A DNA stretch of 19,407 nt. Origin: DAITMV01 sp046318595. Lineage in GTDB: Bacteria; Pseudomonadota; Gammaproteobacteria; Burkholderiales; Burkholderiaceae_B. Location of the stretch: assembly GCA_046318595.1 (NCBI GenBank), contig JBKCTV010000042.1:1-19407 (forward strand). Reading direction: 5' to 3'. The position numbers and the translations under genes are program-made. How positions within the stretch are numbered: position 1 is the first letter of the stretch; each line of letters begins with the position of its first letter. This document shows positions 1-5,646 of the stretch, piece by piece. The notes under the pieces were generated by a model, which did not search any database, was not told the origin of the DNA, and was given only the letters and a program-made list of their open reading frames with translations.

Positions 1-1
1 A

Positions 2-109
2 ATCACGCATCACTGCGAAATTCTGGAAACCGGCAATGATTCATACCGATTCAAGCAACGCAAAGGCCGCGCTTCGAACAATGCCAAAGTGGAAAATATT
101 GGACGCTGA
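2..109 (+). pseudogene. istB: C-terminal end of IstB, IS21-family helper ATPase (cut by window start)
   Basis: The open frame runs in from the left edge and stops at TGA 107-109. The 35 visible residues begin ITHHCEILETGNDSYRF, which matches the conserved tail of IstB (LDRxTHHC..I.E..G.SYRF) in IS21-family elements. IstB is the AAA+ ATPase that assists the IstA transposase. The ATPase core lies outside the window, so whether the gene is intact upstream cannot be seen. The stop codon sits inside the first of two terminal repeats of the element, which is usual for these compact insertion sequences. The family call rests on this tail plus the repeats at 99-139. Confidence 0.72.
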
Positions 110-139
110 TTGGTGGAAAGTTTTGGATGCTGATTGACA
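99..139 (+). repeat. Right terminal repeats of the IS21-family element
   Basis: Two near-identical 14-base direct repeats lie 24 bases apart: TTGGACGCTGATTG at 99-112 and TTGGATGCTGATTG at 123-136 (13 of 14 identical). They are followed by ACA, so the element would end in CA at 139. IS21-family ends carry multiple terminal repeats and finish 5'-TG...CA-3'. The left end and any target duplication are outside the window. Confidence 0.65.
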
Positions 140-521
140 AAATGTTATCGCTTACCTGGAAACTAGTGACGCGATAAATTACAATGATTTTTCTACAATT
201 GAACGCTTTTCACAATTGGCAACACAAGCCGGCAACTCATTTGTTTCTCCAAACCTAAAGGAAAAAACTGAAGTGCTAATTGGATCTATAACTGATCTTA
301 GGCTCCACGTTGAGAATGAATTTGACGAATATCCATACGGTCAGGGTGCAACAAATTTTAGAATGTGCCTCGCGCCAAAACTAAATTGTGACCGCGATGG
401 AAGTTGGGAAGACTACCCGAAATACCTCGCACTACAGAAAAAAATGATGACCATTACGGCCAAGCTAAACACCGATTATAGGGCATGGAGACTAATGGCA
501 AAAGAAGTTCTAGACCTTTAA
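138..521 (+). pseudogene. Cassette 1: beheaded hypothetical ORF, cut by the IS21-family element
   Basis: The frame is open from directly behind the IS end (after the in-frame TGA at 135-137) to TAA 519-521, about 127 codons. The residues read VIAYLETSDAINYNDFSTIE and onward, look coding throughout, and show no obvious initiation site near the IS boundary. A TTG at 216 could serve as a start, but the coding character upstream of it suggests the true N-terminus lay where the IS inserted. The protein is hydrophilic, with a Tyr/Trp-rich C-terminal half, no signal peptide and no membrane segment. I do not recognise a family. An attC site 17 bases after the stop makes it an integron cassette gene. 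The matching 5' cassette end (expected to begin TTAGAC) is missing, which agrees with loss to the IS. Confidence 0.6.
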
Positions 522-537
522 GCGTCGCATTATATAA

Positions 538-651
538 GTCTAACAAAGCAATCAAACGGATGGTTTTTAATTTGCACTTTCGCCATTCCGCTGCGCTACA
601 TTTTATGGAAAAAGTGCAAATTAAAAAACACCGCTTATTGCGGCGTTATGT
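538..651 (+). other. Integron attC recombination site (attC1)
   Basis: The 114-base site starts with R'' GTCTAAC (538-544, fits RYYYAAC) and ends with R' GTTATGT (645-651). Between them is an imperfect palindrome whose core is a perfect 17-bp stem: TTTTTAATTTGCACTTT at 564-580 pairs with 611-627. The left part AACAAAGCAATCAAACGGA has the look of attC sites in chromosomal integrons. It lies just after the stop of the first cassette ORF and before the next ORF, as expected. R'' and R' of this one site do not match each other, because R' belongs to the next cassette. Confidence 0.82.
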
Positions 652-675
652 GAGATTAATAATCAGCAAAAATTT

Positions 676-1461
676 ATGAGTCAATCAAAGCCATTCCACA
701 GAAATTATCGCGGAATTAAAACAGCGCCTAATTCTGGCTATAGTGACTGGGCGTATATAGTCGATCCTGAGTATGCTCAGCAACCTGAACATTACACGAG
801 AGCCCTAAGTATCATTCAAAGCGATCTAATTAAGTTGTTTGAGTTTATTGAGCCATCGGACATAAACTTTAATACATACTCATACAGAACGCACGAGCTC
901 TTCATGCGAACGTGTATTGAAATAGAGGCGAACTTTAAGGCAATACTTAAAGAAAATATCTTTAATCCTTCAGACCATAAAGGTAACCCCAAAAGCGAAA
1001 AACTGTGGAATTTAACAGATTATAAAAAAATAAACAAAACACACCATCTATCTTCTTACAAAGTAATATTCCCCATATGGGGCGGAAGCGATTCAACTTT
1101 TACCCCATTTAAAGAGTGGGAGAATGGAAATTCTCTGAGTTGGTATCAAGCGTACAATAAAAGCAAGCATGATCGTCATGGTAATTTTAAACAAGCCAAT
1201 TTTAAAAATCTATTAACCGCGGTATCAGGCCTAGTTGTAATATTGTCGTCTCAATTCCGCACCGAAGATTTTTCGCCTGGTGAGACTTTAATGTCTCTCG
1301 GTTCGAATAGCTACTTCACGACAGAGCCGGCAATAGGAGGATTCTTCCATATTGAATTTCCAAAGGACTGGACCGATGATGAGATTTATGATTTTAATTG
1401 GTCGATTCTGGGTAATGAAAAAATTAAGTTTCAAAAAATTGACTTCGACGCAATCACATAA
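676..1461 (+). CDS. Cassette 2: hypothetical protein, 261 aa
   Basis: ATG 676 to TAA 1459-1461. The stop overlaps the first half-site of attC2, as is typical of cassette genes. The protein is soluble, rich in aromatic and charged residues, with no signal peptide or membrane helix. A central segment WYQAYNKSKHDR followed by NFKNLLTAVSGLVVIL resembles a motif (AYNxxKHDR, then an LL.A..GL helix) seen in uncharacterised proteins of mobile DNA. No catalytic motif can be assigned. There is no clear Shine-Dalgarno sequence before the ATG, so expression probably relies on an upstream cassette or integron promoter. Codon use is AT-rich, unlike the GC-rich genes to the right. Function unknown. Confidence 0.75.
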   Translation: MSQSKPFHRNYRGIKTAPNSGYSDWAYIVDPEYAQQPEHYTRALSIIQSDLIKLFEFIEPSDINFNTYSYRTHELFMRTCIEIEANFKAILKENIFNPSDHKGNPKSEKLWNLTDYKKINKTHHLSSYKVIFPIWGGSDSTFTPFKEWENGNSLSWYQAYNKSKHDRHGNFKQANFKNLLTAVSGLVVILSSQFRTEDFSPGETLMSLGSNSYFTTEPAIGGFFHIEFPKDWTDDEIYDFNWSILGNEKIKFQKIDFDAIT

Positions 1462-1574
1462 CGAGTCGTTGGAGCACGCACGCTTTGCGTGCTGGACAGT
1501 TTTTAAGTTGCAGTTTTGTGGAATAAAACCACAAAACTGCAACTTAAAAACTGCCGCTGAATTCGGCGTTAGCC
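1456..1574 (+). other. Integron attC recombination site (attC2)
   Basis: R'' ACATAAC (1456-1462) and R' GTTAGCC (1568-1574) bound a 119-base palindromic site. The core is a perfect 25-bp stem (1497-1521 with 1529-1553) around a 7-base loop. An additional small hairpin, GCACGC-TTT-GCGTGC, lies at 1478-1492. R'' is the exact reverse complement of GTTATGT, the R' of attC1, so the excised cassette 646-1568 would carry a perfectly paired attC. This is the signature of a genuine gene cassette. Confidence 0.88.
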
Positions 1575-1587
1575 ATAGGAATAATAA

Positions 1588-1935
1588 ATGCCCATCATCA
1601 TCAAAAATTGCAACTTTGAAAACAACGGAACAGGAATTAAGGCAGCCGTTAACGCCGCTAGCATACAAACATCAGAAACAAATTTTGTAGACAATGGCAA
1701 GGCTCTAGACATATATGTTTCAGCCGTTGATCTCCAAAAACTTGGACTTCCGCCAAACACCCCACAAGATTTATTAAAAGAGATAATTATCACTTTACAA
1801 AACATGCCTTCAAATACTCAGACTGAAAAAGAAAACTCGGTAAAGCAGTCACGGCTTTTTGATTGGCTTGGTGCCGCTTCTTCAGCATCAACAATTGCAA
1901 CCGCAGTCGTGGAATTTGTTGCATCACTTGGCTAA
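1588..1935 (+). CDS. Cassette 3: hypothetical protein, 115 aa, short beta-helix-like N-terminus
   Basis: ATG 1588 has a good ribosome site (AGGA, 8 bases upstream). It ends at TAA 1933-1935, inside the GGCTAAC half-site. Residues 1-45 contain two turns of the kind found in right-handed beta-helix proteins (NCNFENNGTGIKA, then SETNFVDNGKALDIY). Residues 45-75 form a Pro-rich linker and a helix. The C-terminal 25 residues are Ala/Ser-rich and mildly hydrophobic (LGAASSASTIATAVVEFVAS), perhaps an amphipathic or single membrane helix. I know no assigned function for such proteins. Position between attC2 and a half attC3 identifies it as a cassette gene. Confidence 0.72.
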   Translation: MPIIIKNCNFENNGTGIKAAVNAASIQTSETNFVDNGKALDIYVSAVDLQKLGLPPNTPQDLLKEIIITLQNMPSNTQTEKENSVKQSRLFDWLGAASSASTIATAVVEFVASLG

Positions 1936-1990
1936 CGAGCTAAAGTTCCGGCAACGTTGCCGGGCAGCGCCGGATCATTCTAAAAGGTAA
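1930..1990 (+). other. Left half of a third attC site (attC3); right end of the cassette array
   Basis: R'' GGCTAAC (1930-1936) is the exact reverse complement of GTTAGCC, the R' of attC2, so this is the proper 3' end of cassette 3. After it the sequence has no matching GTTRRRY half-site and no long cassette-type stem. It holds only a short GC-rich palindrome GGCAACGTTGCC (about 1957-1968) and then the ribosome site of the Fic gene. The site is either degenerate or was cut when the next block was joined. The end coordinate is approximate. Confidence 0.6.
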
Positions 1991-1994
1991 CGCC

Positions 1995-3473
1995 ATGGCT
2001 TACGAACGAATTCTCCCCTTTCCTGATTCAGAAGCGTTCCAGTTTCCTGAGCTTCGCGCGCTCACGTCAGTCTGGCATGAAAAAAAAGGCCAACTTGAAG
2101 AAAATGGCGCTTACAAGGAGTTCATCAAGAAACTCCAGAGAGAATGGGCTATTGAGACAGGAATTATCGAACGCCTGTATATGTGGGATAGAGGGGTTAC
2201 GGAAGTCTTGATTGAGCAAGGCATCGAGTCATCAATCATTTCTCATCGCGGTGGCGTGGATCAGAAAGAGGCCGAGCACATTCAAGCGTTGATAAATGAC
2301 CATCTCGGAATCGTTGAGGGGCTTTTCGGCTACATAAAGGGCGAAGAACCACTTTCCGAGTACTTTATCCGTGGGCTGCAAGCACAATTCACCGCACACC
2401 AAGACTACACAGACGCTATCACCGAATCTGGCGCCCTCGTTCGTGTCAGCTTGCAAAAAGGCGAATACAAGACGCTTCCAAACAATCCCCGCAGACCGGA
2501 TGGCGTTGTGCACGCCTACTGTCCGCCAGAGCTAACCAAGGAAGAAATGGAAAGCTTAGTCAACATGTACCGCGAGGCGGAGCAGAGATATTCCCCCGAG
2601 GTCAAGTCGGCTTGGCTTCATCATAGATTTACGCAGATACACCCTTTCCAAGATGGCAACGGGCGCGTCGCGCGCGCACTTGCCTCTCTTGTGTTTTTGC
2701 GTGAGGGGCTATTCCCTCTTGTGGTCCGCGAGTCAGATCGCAGGGAATACATCGGTGCGCTGGAGACGGCTGATCATGGCGACTTATCGCTGTTGGTTTC
2801 ATTTTTTGCTCGGCGGCAACGAGATGCAATACTCAAGGCACTTGGTCTTGAACAGCAGGTACAACAAAGCAAATATGCCGATCAGATAATAAGCTCTGCA
2901 ATTGAGATTCTGAAATCAAAATTCGCAAAAGAGGAGCGGCAGGTATCCGTCGTTTTCGACCATGCAGACAAACTCTTTTCCGTTGTGGAAACCAGGTTCA
3001 AAGAACTTGCTACCGCTCTCGACGGCCAGCTTCGTACTTTGACTCCACTGCTAGTAAAACAAAAATATCAATCCCGCACGAATTCGGCTAGCAACACATC
3101 ACCGCAACGCCATTACTTCCAAAAACAGATTGTCGAAACAGCGAATCATTTTGACTACGTTGCGAACTTTGACAAACATCGGTCTTGGGTACGCGTCACC
3201 CTCATGACCGAACAAGAATTTGACTACGTTGTTACTTTCCATGGGTACGGCGCGGGAGATTCCGGAATTCTCGCTGCGTCTGCTTTTACTTACCTTAAAG
3301 TGCCGCGCGAGGACAGTGGTACAGAAACAGTAAACCTTCATCCTGCCGCAGCGGACCTGTTTCAATTTAACTACGCAGAAACTTATGAATCTACACAGAA
3401 ACGTTTTGCTGAGTGGCTTGAAAGCTCGCTTGCCATCGCGCTGGCTGAGTGGAAGAGATCACTTCAAGTTTAG
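1995..3473 (+). CDS. Fic-domain protein (AMPylation-type), 492 aa
   Basis: Complete Fic core: HPFQDGNGRVAR at residues 216-227 carries the catalytic His216 and the phosphate-binding GNGR loop. Fic enzymes of this type transfer a nucleoside monophosphate, usually AMP from ATP, to a protein hydroxyl. The N-terminal segment has T55-G-I-I-E59, which fits the (S/T)xxxE(G/N) autoinhibitory motif except that Arg follows the Glu. The enzyme is therefore probably held off by its own helix. The C-terminal 210 residues (about 280-492) are charged, start with a helical stretch (possible coiled coil) and show no domain I recognise. ATG 1995 has AAGG 8-9 bases upstream. It lies directly behind the cassette array in the same orientation, but no attC follows it, so it is not a proven cassette. 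The target is unknown. Confidence 0.85.
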   Translation: MAYERILPFPDSEAFQFPELRALTSVWHEKKGQLEENGAYKEFIKKLQREWAIETGIIERLYMWDRGVTEVLIEQGIESSIISHRGGVDQKEAEHIQALINDHLGIVEGLFGYIKGEEPLSEYFIRGLQAQFTAHQDYTDAITESGALVRVSLQKGEYKTLPNNPRRPDGVVHAYCPPELTKEEMESLVNMYREAEQRYSPEVKSAWLHHRFTQIHPFQDGNGRVARALASLVFLREGLFPLVVRESDRREYIGALETADHGDLSLLVSFFARRQRDAILKALGLEQQVQQSKYADQIISSAIEILKSKFAKEERQVSVVFDHADKLFSVVETRFKELATALDGQLRTLTPLLVKQKYQSRTNSASNTSPQRHYFQKQIVETANHFDYVANFDKHRSWVRVTLMTEQEFDYVVTFHGYGAGDSGILAASAFTYLKVPREDSGTETVNLHPAAADLFQFNYAETYESTQKRFAEWLESSLAIALAEWKRSLQV

Positions 3474-3494
3474 CCCAGGGCATAACCCGGCAGC

Positions 3495-3569
3495 CCACCC
3501 CGCCAGGCGCAGGGCGGGCGTGATGAACTTGGTGCAGATATCGCGTTCGCTCAAGGTTTGCTTGTCCAT
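3495..3569 (-). pseudogene. hsdR: 5' remnant of a type I restriction endonuclease gene (hsdR), 25 codons
   Basis: On the - strand, ATG at 3569 starts MDKQTLSERDICTKFITPA and continues to LRLAGW. This is the conserved N-terminus of one HsdR subfamily (SERDICTKFITPAI..AGWD). After Trp25 the match stops and the sequence runs into unrelated DNA just before the Fic gene end at 3473. So only the first 75 bases survive. It lies 5 bases after the vapC stop in the same orientation, so vapB-vapC-hsdR was probably one operon before the deletion. The rest of the restriction system is absent here. Confidence 0.72.
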
Positions 3570-3574
3570 GGCGG

Positions 3575-4006
3575 TTATCTGCTCCCGGTGGGGAGCCACG
3601 GATCGATGACGTCGATCCCGCAGCCCTCATAGTCGCCCGTATTGCGCGTGGCTATGGCCGCCTCGTGGGCGCTGGCGATGGCAGCAATCTGGCAGTCGAA
3701 CTGGCTGATCGGACGGCCGGCGGCGCGGCGCTTGGCTGCGATGGCGGCATAAGCATTGGCGGCTGCGCGGTCGAAGGGCAAGATTCGGTCGCGAAAATCT
3801 TCCTCCAGTATGCCCTCGATCGCCTTGGCGAGCGCGGTGCGTCGTTTTCCGGCTGGCAGGATCGCCACGCCATGCCGCAATTCAGCCTCGCCAACCGTTG
3901 TGAAATAGACTTCCGTGCCATCCTGCGCGGACAGCCACGCCTCGACCTGCGTGGCCGGTGCCGGCCGAAGAAGTTCGGAGATGACGTTGGTGTCGAGGAC
4001 GATCAT
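3575..4006 (-). CDS. vapC: VapC-family PIN-domain toxin ribonuclease, 143 aa
   Basis: PIN-domain nuclease and toxin of a type II toxin-antitoxin pair. The acidic metal-binding residues are visible: D5 in MIVLDTNVISE, E42 in GEAELRHG, D104 in ISQFDCQIAAIA and D125 in TGDY. Length is typical for the FitB/VapC group. I chose ATG 4006, which overlaps the vapB stop (TGATG). An in-frame GTG three bases upstream is less likely. VapC toxins cleave RNA (initiator tRNA, other tRNAs or rRNA), and the target cannot be predicted from this sequence. Co-translation with vapB would keep the antitoxin in balance. Confidence 0.9.
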   Translation of the reverse strand: MIVLDTNVISELLRPAPATQVEAWLSAQDGTEVYFTTVGEAELRHGVAILPAGKRRTALAKAIEGILEEDFRDRILPFDRAAANAYAAIAAKRRAAGRPISQFDCQIAAIASAHEAAIATRNTGDYEGCGIDVIDPWLPTGSR

Positions 4007-4257
4007 CACCGCGCCCGACCGAACTGCGGCGGCTCGTGCATCGGTTCACGCGCAGGCAGGTCCAGATCGACGCGGTCGGAGGGCGCGATGCGGGCGCGGA
4101 TCGCGGCGGCGAGATTGGGCGGCGGTGCGCTTCTTCCTATGACTCGGCGCAAAATATCCCGCGCTTCTTCCTCCATCGAGCGGCCGTGCTCGGCAGCGCG
4201 GACGCGCAGGCGTTGTTTGATGTCGTCTTCAAGGTTGCGAATCGTGATGCTGGCCAT
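4006..4257 (-). CDS. vapB: VapB/FitA-like antitoxin, ribbon-helix-helix type, 83 aa
   Basis: The N-terminus MASITIRNLEDDIKQRLRVR followed by AAEHGRSMEEEARDIL is the classic FitA/VapB-type ribbon-helix-helix DNA-binding domain. The C-terminal half (PPPNLAAAIRARIAPSDRVD and on) is the flexible segment that would wrap the VapC active site. I chose ATG 4257 because the domain begins there and a GGAG stands upstream; the open frame extends further but looks non-coding. The stop overlaps the vapC start. Such antitoxins repress their own operon, and the promoter should lie in 4258-4390. Confidence 0.88.
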   Translation of the reverse strand: MASITIRNLEDDIKQRLRVRAAEHGRSMEEEARDILRRVIGRSAPPPNLAAAIRARIAPSDRVDLDLPAREPMHEPPQFGRAR

Positions 4258-4389
4258 GGCGGCGATCTCCGTTCCGATTGTTGAGCAAAGTGTAATCAAT
4301 GACATCAATGCATTTCTTGGGGCCCGTTCAAAAATAACAATCACAAGCACTCATCGAGTGATGCCGCCCTTTCCCGCAAGCATACAAGC

Positions 4390-4449
4390 GCCTAACGATT
4401 AAAGTCAGATCGTAATCGCGCAGCGAGCCACGATCTGAGCCGGTTATTG
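4390..4449 (-). repeat. Inverted repeat between vapB and the LRR gene; possible attC-like site or terminator
   Basis: TCAGATCGT (4406-4414) and ACGATCTGA (4430-4438) form a perfect 9-bp stem. Read on the - strand, the element is bounded at its end by GTTAGGC (4396-4390), an exact fit to the attC R' consensus. At its start is the weaker CAATAAC (4449-4443). Length (60 bases) and layout resemble a short attC, but the left half-site is poor and no cassette logic supports it. It could equally terminate transcription of the LRR gene. The remaining bases of 4258-4499 show nothing clear. Confidence 0.3.
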
Positions 4450-4499
4450 AACAAGCCCGGCTTGGCGTTCCCTGAAAATATTAGCCGACACTCGCCGAT

Positions 4500-5456
4500 T
4501 TACCGTTTCGTCAGCCCATTGATCGCGTTTATCGCACCCAACTGTAAAAGCGTCCCATACGGCGCCAGGCTGTTCAATTGATGGGCGACTTGCGCGAGCT
4601 TCGAGCCGGCTTCCTGGACAAAAACTTCCAGGTTTGAACTGCACATATTCGATAATTCATGAACGGTGTCGTCGGAAAATTTATTGTACTGAAGATGCAG
4701 AAATTTCTTTTCCGTCGGCGCACCGGCCGTCACTTGCGAGTTGTTGTCACGCGTTTCGTTGTACTTTTTCACGACATCGATCAGATTTTCCGAAATGGCG
4801 TTTCCCAGATCGTTGCTCTCCAGACGAAGGGTATGCAGGGTATTGGAATCCAAAAAATTTTCGATCAGATCCAGCGCACTTTCCGGTGAAATCTTGTTGT
4901 TCGACAGATTGAGGGTCTGCAGCTTGCAGCTTGGATGACGGATCGCCAAGCTCAAATAATTCGCACCGTGTTTCGTTAAATGGGTCACCGGATCACTCGA
5001 GCACATCTTCAGCTCCGCCAGCTGATTGCCTTCTTTTTGGAGCAGTTTGCTCAGCTCGAGCGCGCCGTCATTGCGCGTGGCCCCGGCGATCTCGATCTTC
5101 TGTGTTTGGCATTGCAGCGCCAGTCGAGCAATGCATGAAAACGATGTTTGATCGAGTCTTTTGTCCACGGCGGCATGGGGCTGAACACTGATTCTTTGAA
5201 TGACGGGCCTGTTTTCGAACTCCAGAATGTCACGCGTGAACCTTTGCAGTTGCTCATTTTTTGGCAAGCAGATCTTGACGGTGTCGATGTGTGCGTATTT
5301 TGCGAATTCATCAAGGTTGATCCGCCTCGCCGTCTCACAATCGAAGGTGAGCGTGCCGGCCCGCCCGGCGGCCGAGCCGTCGGTTGGGCCGCCTTGATGA
5401 GCCGCGATACCGCTGCTGTTGGGTAGTTGAGATGTTGGGCTGGTGACTGGCAACAT
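4500..5456 (-). CDS. Leucine-rich-repeat protein, candidate type III effector, 318 aa
   Basis: Ribonuclease-inhibitor-type leucine-rich repeats are visible at about residues 179-205 (LQTLNLSNNKISPESALDL), 207-233 (LHTLRLESNDLGNAISENL) and 252-275 (FLHLQYNKFSDDTVHELSN). Weaker repeats lie at 86-175. The first 35 residues are Ser/Thr/Pro/Gly-rich and polar (MLPVTSPTSQLPNSSG), with no hydrophobic signal, like type III secretion leaders. There is no E3-ligase domain or F-box that I can see. The gene follows the ankyrin gene on the same strand after a 190-base gap. The start ATG 5456 has only a weak ribosome site. Effector status is inferred from leader, repeat type and neighbour; a function inside a host cell is not deducible. 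Confidence 0.65.
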   Translation of the reverse strand: MLPVTSPTSQLPNSSGIAAHQGGPTDGSAAGRAGTLTFDCETARRINLDEFAKYAHIDTVKICLPKNEQLQRFTRDILEFENRPVIQRISVQPHAAVDKRLDQTSFSCIARLALQCQTQKIEIAGATRNDGALELSKLLQKEGNQLAELKMCSSDPVTHLTKHGANYLSLAIRHPSCKLQTLNLSNNKISPESALDLIENFLDSNTLHTLRLESNDLGNAISENLIDVVKKYNETRDNNSQVTAGAPTEKKFLHLQYNKFSDDTVHELSNMCSSNLEVFVQEAGSKLAQVAHQLNSLAPYGTLLQLGAINAINGLTKR

Positions 5457-5646
5457 GAATTGGTCCGTAGGGGTTGATTTAGGGGGGCGCTATCCCTTAT
5501 CGGCAGGCGGCCAGAAGTGTAGCAGTAGAATCCAAAGCGGGGAGAGTGGCGGTAGGCATTTTTTACGGATTTGTTTCTAGACAATTCAAATTATATCAAA
5601 TGCTTACTGTGCAACCCGCCCTCTTTATGCAAAATCCAGCCTATGA

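Noticed and set aside
485..679. 64-codon frame across attC1
   Set aside because: It translates the attC palindrome itself; no coding character.
3474..3494. GCATAAC after the Fic gene as the end of a fourth cassette
   Set aside because: No complementary GTTATGC at the Fic gene's 5' side and no palindromic core; the bases adjoin the hsdR remnant.
3665..4402. Long + strand frame over the vapBC region
   Set aside because: Shadow of vapB and vapC: GC-rich codon mirror, no domain, whereas both - strand genes have clear motifs.
5051..5584. 177-codon - strand frame over the start of the LRR gene
   Set aside because: Overlaps the LRR gene in another frame, is Arg/Ser/Pro-rich, and has no domain.
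5460..5640. A second HrpL box in front of the LRR gene
   Set aside because: GTGG occurs, but the partner element is absent at 15-16 bases; nothing close to consensus.
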